From: Streptomyces chromofuscus
GTDB taxonomy: Bacteria > Actinomycetota > Actinomycetes > Streptomycetales > Streptomycetaceae
DNA length: 64,000 nt
Direction: 5' to 3'
Assembly: GCF_015160875.1 (NCBI RefSeq)
Contig: NZ_CP063374.1
Coordinates: 2,728,001 to 2,792,000, forward strand
How positions within the stretch are numbered: the stretch's first letter is position 1; each line of letters begins with the position of its first letter. The notes under the pieces were generated by a model that was given only the letters and a program-made list of their open reading frames with translations, did not search any database and was not told where the DNA came from. Shown piece after piece: positions 55,597 through 64,000 of this stretch. The translations under genes and the position numbers were made by a program.

Positions 55597-55599
55597 GCG

Positions 55600-56313
55600 A
55601 TGACGCTGTACGTCTATGCCATCACCAACGACTCGCATCCCCTGCGTCTCGACGACCTCAAGGGTGTCGGCGACTCGCCCTCCGAGTTGCGCGTGGTGCG
55701 CGGCGACTCGCTGTGCGCCGTCGTCAGCGACGCGCCGGAGGACCTGTCGCTGGCCCGCCGGAACCTCGAGGCCCATCACACGGTGCAGGAGCGGCTGTGG
55801 TCCGACGGTGTGACGCTGCCACTGGGCTTCGGCTTCGTCGCCCAGGACGAGGAGGCCGTGCGCACCGTTCTCGAGCAGGGCGCCGAGCAGTACGCCCAGC
55901 GGCTGGCCGAACTCGCCGGCCGGGTCGAGTTCAACGTCAAGGGCGTGCAGGACGAGGACACGCTGCTGCGCCAGATCGTCGAAGAGTCCGACCGGATACG
56001 TGAGTTGAACGAGGCGACCCGCGAGGGCCGGGGAAGTCCGGAGCAGCGGATCGCACTCGGCCAGCTCGTGGCCCAGGAGGTGCAGGCCCGCCAGGACGCA
56101 CTGGCCGAGCGGGTCGTCACCACGCTGAGACCGCTCGGGGACGCCGAGAACGTGTCCCCGCCCTCCCAGCAGTACTTCGTCAACGCCTCGTTCCTCATGG
56201 CCGACGAGAAGTCCCAGGAGTTCACCGACGCCTGCGCACGGCTCTCCGAGCAACTGCCCGAGGGAGCCGAGCTACGGCTCGGCGGACCACTGCCGCCCTA
56301 CAGCTTCGCCTGA
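55600..56313 (+). CDS. gvpF: gas vesicle protein GvpF
   Basis: A 237-residue GvpF/GvpL family protein beginning LYVYAITNDSHPL with the later signature LPLGFGFVAQDE and the C-terminal LRLGGPLPPYSFA. In other systems GvpF is an accessory protein near the gas-facing surface or a chaperone of GvpA. It starts four bases after gvpA. Confidence 0.93.
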   Translation: MTLYVYAITNDSHPLRLDDLKGVGDSPSELRVVRGDSLCAVVSDAPEDLSLARRNLEAHHTVQERLWSDGVTLPLGFGFVAQDEEAVRTVLEQGAEQYAQRLAELAGRVEFNVKGVQDEDTLLRQIVEESDRIRELNEATREGRGSPEQRIALGQLVAQEVQARQDALAERVVTTLRPLGDAENVSPPSQQYFVNASFLMADEKSQEFTDACARLSEQLPEGAELRLGGPLPPYSFA

Positions 56314-56357
56314 CGACCGTCGACGGGCGCGAGGCACCGAACGACAGAGGAGTCACC

Positions 56358-56615
56358 GTGGGAGGACTGGTCTACGAGGTCCTGGCCCTGCCCTTCGCCC
56401 CGGTGCGGGGCATCGGCTGGGTGCTGCAGAAGGTCGTAGAGGCCGCGGAGAACGAGTACTACGACCCCACCCCCGTGCAGGCGGCGCTCGCCGACCTGGA
56501 GCGGGCGCGCGTCGAGGGCCGCATCGACGAGGAGTCGTTCACGGCACGCGAGGAGGAGCTGCTGCGGCGGCTGGAGGAAATCAGGCTGTACCAGCTCGGA
56601 AAGACGGCATCATGA
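56358..56615 (+). CDS. gvpG: gas vesicle protein GvpG
   Basis: An 85-residue protein with the GvpG pattern: an N-terminal amphipathic stretch (LVYEVLALPFAPVRGIGWVL) and a charged helical half (REEELLRRLEEIRLYQLG). Accessory assembly protein. GTG start preceded by AGAGGAG. It overlaps gvpY by four bases. Confidence 0.9.
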   Translation: MGGLVYEVLALPFAPVRGIGWVLQKVVEAAENEYYDPTPVQAALADLERARVEGRIDEESFTAREEELLRRLEEIRLYQLGKTAS

Positions 56616-57088
56616 ACAACGCCAAGATCGGAACTGCCCTCATCAGCGGCTACGTGCTGGGCCGCCGGAAGAAGGGCGGGGCCGCCCTGGGCCTCGCCCT
56701 GGCGATGGCCGCCAGGCGGGCGAAGGCCGGCGACCTGGCCGAGGCCCTGGCCCCCGTGCTCGGCAACCTCAACCGGCAGGCCCGCACCGAACTGGCGGGC
56801 GCGACCAAGGCCGCGGTGGGTTCCGTGCTGAACGCCCAGGCCGGCCACCTGGCCGACGCCCTGCACCAGCGCACCCTCGGCCTGCAGGGGCAACGGGAGG
56901 ACGTGGGCCGCGCGGCGGGGGAGCACCGCGGAGAAGAACCACGCGAAGAGCAAGAGCCGCGCGGGGAGGAGGAGCCGCGGAAGGCCAAGAAGACGGAACG
57001 TTCCTCGTCGGAGCCGAAGTCCGGCGGTGACCGGGCGTCCTCCGAGCCGGGCGGTACATCGCGAGCGAGGGAGTCGAACGATGACTGA
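56612..57088 (+). CDS. gvpY: gas vesicle protein GvpY
   Basis: A 158-residue protein by position GvpY of actinobacterial clusters. The first 85 residues are Ala-rich and amphipathic (ISGYVLGRRKKGGAALGLAL); the rest is a Glu-Arg-Lys tail (EEPREEQEPRGEEEPRKAKK). Function unknown. Starts inside the gvpG stop and overlaps gvpZ by eight bases. Confidence 0.8.
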   Translation: MNNAKIGTALISGYVLGRRKKGGAALGLALAMAARRAKAGDLAEALAPVLGNLNRQARTELAGATKAAVGSVLNAQAGHLADALHQRTLGLQGQREDVGRAAGEHRGEEPREEQEPRGEEEPRKAKKTERSSSEPKSGGDRASSEPGGTSRARESNDD

Positions 57089-58226
57089 CGGCAAGTCGCC
57101 GGTCGCAACCAGCGTCTTGAAGGGCCCGGGCGCGAACAAGCTGGTCGAGGAACTGGGCCACTACGCGGAGGCCCGCCTGGAACACACGCTGACCGGCGTG
57201 GGACACAAGGTGGGCGACGCGGCGAACCGGCTCGGCTCCGCCCACTTGGGGCCCGGCCCCCTCGTCCGCGTCCTCGGCAAGGGCGGCAAGCTGGTCGGCG
57301 GGCAGGTCGCCGCACGGGCCAAGGAGACCGCCGCGCACGCCAAGGAGGCGGTGACCGACAAGGTCAAGGAAGCCGTCGGCCTGAAGCGCAGGTCGAAGAG
57401 CGGCGGAGCCAAGAGCATGACCATCATCGAGGACGTCGACGTCGGCGTGCCGGTCCGCGAGGCGTACAACCAGTGGACGCAGTTCGCGGAGTTCGGCCGG
57501 TTCGCCAAAGGCGTGGTGAGTGTCGAACAGAAGGACGACACCACCACCCAGTGGCAGGCCAAGATCGCCAAGTCGAACCGCGCATGGACCGGCACGATCG
57601 TCGAACAGGTGCCCGACGAGCGGATCGCCTGGACGGCGGAAGGCGCCAAGGGCACCCCCAACGGAGTGGTCACCTTCCACCCGCTGGGCGACAACCTCAC
57701 CAAGGTCCTGCTGGTCCTCGACTACTACCCCAAGGGACTCGTCGAGAAGACCGGGAACCTCTGGCGGGCCCAGGGCCGCCGCGCCCGCCTCGATCTGAAG
57801 CTCTACCGCAAATTCGTCATGCTGCGCGGCGAGGCCACGGGTGCCTGGCGCGGAGAGATCCGCAAGGGCCGGGTGGTCCGCGGCCCGGACGAGGAGGCCG
57901 AGGAGAAGGACCGCGAGGCCCGGGGCGAGGAGAGCGAGGAGAAGGAGCGCGAGGCCCGGGGCGAGGAGAGCGAGGAGAAGGCGCGGCCCCGCGACGAGGA
58001 GAGCGCGAAGTCCCGCGAGGACGAGGACGAGCACGAGTACGAGGACGAGGACGAAGAGGAGGACGAGGCGCAGCCCGAGGACCGCTACGACGAGAGGGAC
58101 GAGGACGACCGCGACCGCCGCGCCGAGCGCGACGACCGTGCGGACCGCGACGACTACGACTACGACGACGAGGAGGACGAAGAGGACGAGGCACCCAAGA
58201 CCGAGAGCCGTCGGCTCCCCAGGTGA
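57081..58226 (+). CDS. gvpZ: gas vesicle protein GvpZ with SRPBCC domain
   Basis: A 381-residue protein. Residues about 115-260 form an SRPBCC/polyketide-cyclase-like ligand-binding domain (SMTIIEDVDVGVPVREAYNQ, WQAKIAKSNRAWTGTI). The last 110 residues are extremely charged, with two copies of a 12-residue unit EARGEESEEKER encoded by a 36-base repeat at 57915-57986 and long Asp-Glu runs. GAGGGAG precedes the ATG. The domain could bind a lipid or hydrophobic surface; function is unproven. Confidence 0.8.
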   Translation: MTDGKSPVATSVLKGPGANKLVEELGHYAEARLEHTLTGVGHKVGDAANRLGSAHLGPGPLVRVLGKGGKLVGGQVAARAKETAAHAKEAVTDKVKEAVGLKRRSKSGGAKSMTIIEDVDVGVPVREAYNQWTQFAEFGRFAKGVVSVEQKDDTTTQWQAKIAKSNRAWTGTIVEQVPDERIAWTAEGAKGTPNGVVTFHPLGDNLTKVLLVLDYYPKGLVEKTGNLWRAQGRRARLDLKLYRKFVMLRGEATGAWRGEIRKGRVVRGPDEEAEEKDREARGEESEEKEREARGEESEEKARPRDEESAKSREDEDEHEYEDEDEEEDEAQPEDRYDERDEDDRDRRAERDDRADRDDYDYDDEEDEEDEAPKTESRRLPR

Positions 58227-58269
58227 CCGACGGCGCCGAGCCGCTCCCAGGAACGAGGTCGAGGACGCC

Positions 58270-58929
58270 GTGACCGAGCCCCCATCCGCCGGCCCCTCTG
58301 CGGCGCGGACGCTCCAGCCGTACGGCCAGGGATCCGGTGCGAACCTCGCCGACATACTTGAGCGCGTGCTCGACAAGGGCATCGTCATCGTCGGCGACAT
58401 CAAGATCGACCTGCTCGACATCGAGCTGCTCACCATTCGGCTGCGCCTGCTGGTCGCCTCGGTGGACAAGGCCAAGGAGATCGGCATCGACTGGTGGGAA
58501 CGCGATCCCGCCCTGTCGTCCCGGGCCGACGGCACCCGCGACCTGAAGGAGCAGAACGCCCGGCTGCGCGAGGAGATCGAGCAGTTGCGCAAGCAGATGG
58601 CGGAGTCGCAGGAGCTGCCGGAGGCCGGGGCCGGCAGCCGCCGCCGTCCGCGCGATCGCGACGTGGAACGGGAACGGGAACGCGAGCCCGTCCGCGAACG
58701 GGCCCTGGGACGCGAGCCCGTCCGCGAACGGGAGCGTGAACGCGAGCCCGACCGCGAACGGGAACGGGAACGCGAGCCCGGCCGCGAACGTGGGCAGGAA
58801 CGGGAGCGCGAGCCCGGCCGCCAACGAGACCGGGAACGCGAGCCCGACCCGGACCGGGAACGTGAGCCCGGTACGGAGCCGCGGCGCAGGAAGCGCAGGA
58901 TCGCCGAGGACGACGACGGCCGGAGTTGA
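58270..58929 (+). CDS. gvpJ: gas vesicle protein GvpJ with Arg-Glu repeat tail
   Basis: A 219-residue GvpA paralog. Residues about 25-80 carry the GvpA/J fold (ADILERVLDKGIVIVGDIKI, RLLVASVDKAKEIGIDWWER). A coiled part follows and then about 75 residues of Arg-Glu repeats with Pro every ten residues (REPVRERxxx), coded by about seven tandem DNA units beginning CGCGAGCCCG at 58681, 58711, 58741, 58771, 58807, 58837 and 58861. Known GvpJ acts at vesicle tips or in nucleation. GTG start with GAGG upstream. Confidence 0.85.
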   Translation: MTEPPSAGPSAARTLQPYGQGSGANLADILERVLDKGIVIVGDIKIDLLDIELLTIRLRLLVASVDKAKEIGIDWWERDPALSSRADGTRDLKEQNARLREEIEQLRKQMAESQELPEAGAGSRRRPRDRDVEREREREPVRERALGREPVREREREREPDREREREREPGRERGQEREREPGRQRDREREPDPDREREPGTEPRRRKRRIAEDDDGRS

Positions 58930-58933
58930 TGCC

Positions 58934-59743
58934 ATGGAGGACCAGCTCAGTTACGTGTATGGCGTGGTGCGCCCCTCCCCCGCCGTGGAGGGCGACGCCC
59001 TCGCCGCCGTGCGCGGCGTCGCGGGCGCGCCCGTCACGCTGGTGCGCCACGGCGACCTGGCGGCGGCGGTCAGCCCGGTCCCCCGGTCGGACTTCTCCGA
59101 GGCGGCGCTCAGGGCCCACCTGGAGGACCTGGAGTGGCTGGAGGCCGTCGCCCGGGCCCACCACCAGGTCGTCGAGACGCTCGGCGCGCACACCACGGTG
59201 CTCCCGTTGCGCCTGGCGACGGTCTACCTCGACGACGCCAGGGTCCGCGACATGCTCGACGAGCGGCAGAGGACCCTCACCGGCCTGCTGGACCGGCTCG
59301 CCGACCACGTCGAGTGGGGCGTGAAGGTCTACGCCGACGCGTCCCCGGGGGCCACCGCCCCGCCTCCTGCCGGCGCCGCGCGGGAAACCGACCCCGGCCG
59401 CGCCTACCTGCGGCAACGCCGGCAACAGCGGCACGCGCGCGAGGACGCCTGGTCCTCCGCCGCCGACGCCGTCCGCCGTATTCAGGAGGGGGCCGGGGAC
59501 CTCGCCGTGGCCCACGCCCGGCACCGGCCCCAGCAGGGCCGCCTGGCCGGTGGAAGCGGGGAGAACATCGCCAACGACGCCTATCTGGTCCCGCGCGAGC
59601 GGGCCGAGGAGTTCCGCGAGCGGATCCTGAGGGCCGCCGAGGGACTCGCGGGCGTCCGGGTGGAGGTCACCGGGCCGTGGGTGCCGTACTCCTTCGCCCA
59701 GGTGCCGCAGAACGCGGACCCGCAGGGGGCGACGCAACCGTGA
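58934..59743 (+). CDS. gvpL: gas vesicle protein GvpL
   Basis: A 269-residue GvpF/GvpL family protein (LSYVYGVVRPSPAVEG, HTTVLPLRLATVYLDD, VEVTGPWVPYSFAQV). It has a longer middle helix than GvpF. Accessory assembly protein. The ATG at 58934 begins four bases after the gvpJ stop; its own stop overlaps gvpS. Confidence 0.92.
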   Translation: MEDQLSYVYGVVRPSPAVEGDALAAVRGVAGAPVTLVRHGDLAAAVSPVPRSDFSEAALRAHLEDLEWLEAVARAHHQVVETLGAHTTVLPLRLATVYLDDARVRDMLDERQRTLTGLLDRLADHVEWGVKVYADASPGATAPPPAGAARETDPGRAYLRQRRQQRHAREDAWSSAADAVRRIQEGAGDLAVAHARHRPQQGRLAGGSGENIANDAYLVPRERAEEFRERILRAAEGLAGVRVEVTGPWVPYSFAQVPQNADPQGATQP

Positions 59744-60003
59744 CCGCCTACGAGGATCCCCCGCTGGCCCAGCGCCAGGTGGCCCTGATCGACCTGCTCG
59801 ACCGGCTGCTGAGCGGCGGTGTGGTGCTCACGGGCGACATCGTCCTGTCGATCGCGGAGATCGACCTGGTCCGGGTGTCGCTGCGCGCGGTGATCGTCGC
59901 CGTGCACGAGCAGCAGTGGGGGGCGACGATCCCCGCGGACGGGACCGCCCTGCCCGGAGCGACCCTGGTCGAGGACGGCGACCGCCATGACGAACCCCGC
60001 TGA
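59740..60003 (+). CDS. gvpS: gas vesicle protein GvpS (GvpA family)
   Basis: An 87-residue short GvpA-family protein (LLDRLLSGGVVLTGDIVLSI, IAEIDLVRVSLRAVIVAVHE). Likely a minor shell or nucleation component. GTG overlaps the gvpL stop by four bases and its end overlaps gvpK by 17 bases. Confidence 0.9.
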   Translation: MTAYEDPPLAQRQVALIDLLDRLLSGGVVLTGDIVLSIAEIDLVRVSLRAVIVAVHEQQWGATIPADGTALPGATLVEDGDRHDEPR

Positions 60004-60400
60004 ACGCCCGCGCTCCGACCGTCTGGACGAGGTGGCCGACGCCGCCGCGCGCGCCTTCGCCCTGCTGCCCGCCCGACCCGACGAGATGCCGCCGCCCCTG
60101 GGTACCGAGGATGCCGGGTCCTCGGTCGCCCGCCGGCTACGCACCGACCCGGAGACGGTGGAGCGCGACCTGGTCAAGCTGGTGCTGACGATCGTCGAAC
60201 TGCTGCGCCAGCTGATGGAACGCCAGGCCCTGCACCGCGTCGACCAGGGCAACCTCACCGAGGACCAGGAGGAACGGCTGGGCCTGACGCTGATGATCCT
60301 CCACGACCGGATGACGGAACTGTGCCGCCGCTACGACCTCACGATGGACGACCTCAACCTCGACCTGGGCCCTCTCGGGCCCCTGCTGCCCCCACCCTGA
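59987..60400 (+). CDS. gvpK: gas vesicle protein GvpK
   Basis: A 137-residue protein with the GvpK core (LVKLVLTIVELLRQLMERQA, LTEDQEERLGLTLMILHDRM). GvpK is conserved in gas-vesicle clusters and acts in assembly. It is the last gene of the operon and is convergent with the LuxR-family regulator. Confidence 0.93.
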   Translation: MTNPAERPRSDRLDEVADAAARAFALLPARPDEMPPPLGTEDAGSSVARRLRTDPETVERDLVKLVLTIVELLRQLMERQALHRVDQGNLTEDQEERLGLTLMILHDRMTELCRRYDLTMDDLNLDLGPLGPLLPPP

Positions 60401-60484
60401 CGCTCACCCGCCGGCGTCCGGACCCGGTCCGGCTGCGTGTGCGCCTCCCCGCGCGGGACGCACCGGTCACGCCGTCGGCGTCCG

Positions 60485-63271
60485 TCAATCCGGAGCGGAC
60501 AGCACGGAGCGAAGGTGCCTGCGGGAGCTGACCCCCAGCTTGGCGAACACGTTCCCGAGGTGCCATTCCACCGTGCGGGGGCTGATGAACAGCTGGGCGG
60601 CGATCTCGGAGTTGGTGTGACCGTCCCTGGCCAGCCGGGCGATCTGAGCCTCCTGGCCGGTGAGTTCGGCCACGACGCCGACCGTCCGCTTGCGTGCGGC
60701 CTCCCCGGTCGCCAGCAGCTCCCTGCGGGCGCGCTCCGCGAAACCACCGGCGCCGAACCGGTCGAAGGCCTCGTAGGCGGGGCGCAGTTGGGCGCGGCTG
60801 TCCTGACGACGGCCCTGGCGGCGCAGCCACTCGCCGTACAGGAGTCGGACGCGCGCCAGGTGGACGGCGATCCGGCAGCGCCCGAGACGCTCGATCGCCT
60901 CCTGGTAGCCCGCGTCGGCATCCCGGCCGTCGCTGAGCAGTGCACGTGAGCAGGCCTCCGTGCCCAGGGCCCACTCCGTTCCGCTGGCGCGGGTGCGTTC
61001 GGTGAGCACGTCCAGCGCCGCCGCGGCCGCCTGCGGCTGTCCGCTGCGGGCGGCCGCCTCGATCAGTTCGATCAGCGCCCACCCGAAGAAACCCAGGTCC
61101 TCGTACCGGCAGGCACGTGTCGCGGCCGCCAGCGCCGCATCGTAACGGCCGAGACCGTTGTACAGCAACGCGGTCGCGTACTCGGCCAGGCTCAGAACGC
61201 GTCCCTCACCCCGGGCGGTCACCTCTTCCACGGTGGTCCCGATGAGGTGCAGAGCGTCGTGCTCCTGTCCACGCCAAGCGCCGAGGACGAGTGACGTGTA
61301 CATCATGGGCGCGCCGCCCATCGCCTCCGATATCGCTGTCGCTTCGTCGATCCGGGCCGCCGCGGCGTCGAACTCACCGGCATGCACCTGGAAGCACGCC
61401 TGGTAGGTCAGCGCCATCGGCAGGACCCCGAGGGCCCCCGCCTCCCGGGCGACGCTGACGGCGCCCGTCGCCAGCTCGTGCCACGCGTCGTCGTCCCACA
61501 GCTCCGTCGCGAGGGGCTCCGGCGTCACGCGAAATGCCAGCCACAGCCAGCGCCTGTCCGCATCCGTCGCTCCGGCGCGCTGTTCCTGCCGGACGACGCG
61601 CAGTGCGTGTCGCAGTGCGTCGACGCCGGGCGCGTAGCCGTCGATGATCCGCCCGGCCATGCCGTCCAGAAGGATGTCGACCATCCGCGGCGGCCTCGGC
61701 GGCGGCGGTCCGGCGCGGGCCGCCTCGGCCACCTCCCGCTGTCCGGGCCACTCACCGAGACGGCCGGTGAAGATCGCCGCCCCGAGCGCTTCCAACAGGG
61801 TCTCGCGGGCCAGGACGGCGTCCAGGGGCGCCAGCCGCTGCGCCGCGTCCAGCAGCAGCCGTGGCGCGTCACCGCCGCGCATCCGGGAGAACGCCAGCCG
61901 GGCCCGCAGCCGCTCGAGTCGGGCGCGCTGCATGTCGTCGAGCGGGCCGGCCTCCGCGGCGGCCAGCAGGTTGTCGGCCTGTTCGGGGCCGCCGGCGTCG
62001 ATCTGTGCCTGAGCGGCGGCCAGTGCACGCGTGACGCGGCGCACCGGGTCGGGCGTCAACTCCGCCGCGCGCCGCAGGAACGCCGCGGCCGCGGCAGCTC
62101 CTCCCCTGCCTCGAGCCCGCTCGGCCGAGCGCTCAAGGTCGGCGGCGACGCCCTCGTCGGGCCCGGTGGCGGCGTGAGCGCGATGCCAGGCCCTGCGGTC
62201 GGGATCGAGGCCGGGATCGGTGGCGTCCGCGAGCGCCCGGTGCGCCGCCCGGCGGTCCGGCGCGGGCGTCCTCCGGTAGATGGCCGAGCGCACCAAGGGG
62301 TGGTGGAACCGCACCCTGGTGCCGAACTCGACCAGGCCCGCGGCCTCCGCCGGCGCTGCGGCGTCCACCGGCACCTCCTGCAGACCGGCCGCACGCCACA
62401 GCAGGTCCGCGTCTCCGGTCGGCTCGGCCGCGGCGGTCAGAAGAAGCCGCCGGCTGGCCTGCGGCAGTTGCCGGAACTGCTGGTGGAAGGCGGTCTCGAC
62501 GCAGTCGGCCACGGGGCGCCCGCCGGGAAGCCAGAAACCGCCCGCCAGCTCGGCCGGCGCGAGCGCGCGCGGCAGGGTCAGCAGGACCATCGGGTTGCCG
62601 TGCGCTTCGGCCACGATCCGGTCCCGCACCAGCGGGTCGATGGGCACGCGGACAGCGGACGCCAGCACCGCACGCGCGTCGGGATCACCCAGGCCCTCGA
62701 CGATCAGCTCCGGCAGACCCGCCAGCTCCCGAGCGTCCTCCCCGGCGGGCTCACGCACGGCGAAGACCAAAGCCACCGACTCGGCCATCAACCGCCTGGC
62801 GACGAACGCCAGCACCTGCCGCGACCCGTCGTCCAGCCACTGCACGTCGTCGACGAGGCAGGCCAGCGGCCGGTCGCGGGCGGCGTCGGCCAGCAGCCCC
62901 AGCACGGCCAGACCCACCAGGAACCGGTCGGGCGCCTCCCCCTCACGCAGTCCGAACGCCACGGACAGCGCGTCACGCTGGGGCCCGGGCAACTGAGGGA
63001 GCCGGCCCAGCATCGGTGCGCAGAGCTGGTGAAGCCCCGAGAACGCGAGTTCCATCTCCGACTCGACGCCTGCGACGCCGACGGTACGGAACCCGGTGGC
63101 CCGGTCGGCTGCGTGCTTCAGCAACGCGGTCTTGCCGATCCCCGCTTCGCCTCGCATCACCAGGACCGCGCTGCCGCCCGCCCGCGCTGTCGACAGCACC
63201 CGCTCCAGCGCGGCCGCCTCCCGGCCTCGGCCCCGCAATAGCACCCGCGAAGCGAGTGCGGGCCTGCCCAT
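60485..63271 (-). CDS. LAL-type LuxR-family ATPase regulator
   Basis: A 928-residue transcriptional regulator. The N-terminal STAND-like ATPase has Walker A GEAGIGKTAL near residue 45 and Walker B-type LACLVDDVQWLDD near 140; a long helical middle of TPR-like repeats follows; the last 60 residues are a LuxR/GerE helix-turn-helix (LTGQEAQIARLARDGHTNSE, SPRTVEWHLGNVFAKLG). It is convergent with the gas-vesicle operon and divergent from the epoxide hydrolase gene with a 200-base gap, so it may control either. The ligand is unknown. Confidence 0.9.
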   Translation of the reverse strand: MGRPALASRVLLRGRGREAAALERVLSTARAGGSAVLVMRGEAGIGKTALLKHAADRATGFRTVGVAGVESEMELAFSGLHQLCAPMLGRLPQLPGPQRDALSVAFGLREGEAPDRFLVGLAVLGLLADAARDRPLACLVDDVQWLDDGSRQVLAFVARRLMAESVALVFAVREPAGEDARELAGLPELIVEGLGDPDARAVLASAVRVPIDPLVRDRIVAEAHGNPMVLLTLPRALAPAELAGGFWLPGGRPVADCVETAFHQQFRQLPQASRRLLLTAAAEPTGDADLLWRAAGLQEVPVDAAAPAEAAGLVEFGTRVRFHHPLVRSAIYRRTPAPDRRAAHRALADATDPGLDPDRRAWHRAHAATGPDEGVAADLERSAERARGRGGAAAAAAFLRRAAELTPDPVRRVTRALAAAQAQIDAGGPEQADNLLAAAEAGPLDDMQRARLERLRARLAFSRMRGGDAPRLLLDAAQRLAPLDAVLARETLLEALGAAIFTGRLGEWPGQREVAEAARAGPPPPRPPRMVDILLDGMAGRIIDGYAPGVDALRHALRVVRQEQRAGATDADRRWLWLAFRVTPEPLATELWDDDAWHELATGAVSVAREAGALGVLPMALTYQACFQVHAGEFDAAAARIDEATAISEAMGGAPMMYTSLVLGAWRGQEHDALHLIGTTVEEVTARGEGRVLSLAEYATALLYNGLGRYDAALAAATRACRYEDLGFFGWALIELIEAAARSGQPQAAAAALDVLTERTRASGTEWALGTEACSRALLSDGRDADAGYQEAIERLGRCRIAVHLARVRLLYGEWLRRQGRRQDSRAQLRPAYEAFDRFGAGGFAERARRELLATGEAARKRTVGVVAELTGQEAQIARLARDGHTNSEIAAQLFISPRTVEWHLGNVFAKLGVSSRRHLRSVLSAPD

Positions 63272-63472
63272 GAATCGATCTCCCGTCCGGTTGATGACTC
63301 AATGCGACCTTATTCCTTTTTCGGTTCGCCGGCAGTCGGCCGAGCCCGGAGCCGCCCCGGGTCCGGGCACGGGGCGAACCCCGGGGGTTTCCCTGGGCCG
63401 AGGCCCGCCCGTCCGGCCGACAGTGGACGAGCCGGCGGCGAGAAGCCGCCGACGAGAGCAAGGAGACCCCAC

Positions 63473-64000
63473 ATGTCCGACACTTTCGCTTCACCGGCGA
63501 TCCGGCCGTTCACCTTCGAGTTCCCCGACGCGCAGCTCGAAGATCTGCGTCGCCGCATCGAGGCCACCCGCTGGCCCGAGAAGGAGACCGTCGAGGACCA
63601 GTCGCAGGGCACCCAGCTCGCCACGATCCAGCGGCTCGCTCGCTACTGGGCGACCGAGTACGACTGGCGCAAGGTCGAGGCGAAGCTGAAGGCACTGCCG
63701 CACTTCATCACCGAGATCGACGGGCTGGACATCCACTTCATCCACGTCCGCTCGAAGCACGAGGACGCCCTGCCACTGATCGTCACGCACGGATGGCCCG
63801 GCTCGATCGTCGAGCAGCTGAAGATCATCGAGCCGCTCACCGACCCCACCGCCCACGGCGGCGACGCCTCGGACGCCTTCCACCTGGTGATCCCGTCGAT
63901 GCCCGGCTACGGGTTCTCCGGCAAGCCCACCACGACCGGCTGGGGTCCCGAGCGCATCGCGCGTGCGTGGGGCGAGCTGATGAAGCGCCTCGGCTACACG
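63473..64000 (+). CDS. epoxide hydrolase-like protein, N-terminal part
   Basis: The first 176 codons; the gene runs off the window. The start MSDTFASPAIRPFTFEFPDA has the EHN domain of microsomal-type epoxide hydrolases, continuing with LIVTHGWPGSIVEQ (HGW oxyanion-hole motif) and IPSMPGYGFSGKP. The catalytic nucleophile is beyond the edge. AAGGAG lies seven bases before the ATG. Divergent from the LuxR-family regulator. Confidence 0.85.
   Translation, partial: MSDTFASPAIRPFTFEFPDAQLEDLRRRIEATRWPEKETVEDQSQGTQLATIQRLARYWATEYDWRKVEAKLKALPHFITEIDGLDIHFIHVRSKHEDALPLIVTHGWPGSIVEQLKIIEPLTDPTAHGGDASDAFHLVIPSMPGYGFSGKPTTTGWGPERIARAWGELMKRLGYT

Noticed and set aside
60401..60484. Terminator hairpin between gvpK and the regulator
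   Set aside because: Only a 6-bp stem (CCGGAC-N3-GTCCGG) is visible; not strong enough to call.

Overview
The window is high-GC DNA with the codon use, GTG and TTG starts and gene order of a Streptomyces chromosome. From memory, the left 53 kb follows the conserved core order known from Streptomyces (hrcA-dnaJ, lepA, rpsT, holA, comEC-comEA, leuS, rsfS, nadD, proA-proB, obgE-rpmA-rplU, RNase E). No database search was possible, so family names rest on motifs, length and context.

Layout. 1-4.8 kb: start of a nitronate monooxygenase-like gene, the heat-shock pair hrcA-dnaJ behind a CIRCE operator, a metallo-beta-lactamase-fold hydrolase, a DUF3097 protein and a Uma2-type nuclease-fold protein. 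4.9-14.2 kb: hemW, a SpoIIE-type phosphatase fused to a histidine-kinase-like ATPase, a long-chain acyl-CoA ligase, lepA, rpsT and holA. 14.3-21.3 kb: a tandem repeat of about 33 bp growing out of the 3' end of a small gene, an arylamine N-acetyltransferase, comEC, comEA, a DegV protein and a membrane-anchored coil protein. 21.5-24.6 kb: leuS with a leucine-rich leader peptide and an intrinsic terminator, which together look like an attenuator. 24.7-29.9 kb: a cytochrome-b-like plus NuoF/ferredoxin electron-transfer pair, then two identical tRNA-Ala(GGC) genes enclosing a GT87 mannosyltransferase-like protein and two zinc-binding microproteins. 29.9-40.2 kb: histidine phosphatase, rsfS, an LCP-like protein, nadD, two membrane microproteins, an M48 protease, two membrane proteins sharing a short cytoplasmic motif, proA and proB. 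40.4-45.5 kb: wall-teichoic-acid-like genes (a membrane glycerophosphotransferase and a cytidylyltransferase-dehydrogenase fusion) and a frameshifted sulfotransferase-like pseudogene. 45.8-53.6 kb: obgE, rpmA, rplU, a 1476-residue RNase E/G and a DUF2344 protein. 53.7-64 kb: a membrane protein built from about eight short repeats, a complete ten-gene gas-vesicle cluster (gvpO-A-F-G-Y-Z-J-L-S-K), a large LuxR-family ATPase regulator and the start of an epoxide-hydrolase-like gene.

How it works together. Most of the left part is translation, ribosome assembly, proline and NAD synthesis and envelope building in short overlapping operons. Several genes have a TANNNT hexamer exactly six bases before the start codon, which suggests leaderless transcripts. 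The right end is accessory: the gas-vesicle operon is tightly coupled, its accessory proteins carry long charged repeats, and it sits beside a divergent repeat-built membrane protein and a convergent ATPase-type regulator. The least explained items are that repeat-built membrane protein, the 33-bp repeat array, the paired SVVFDE-motif proteins beside the M48 protease, the leuS leader and the cytochrome b/NuoF module.
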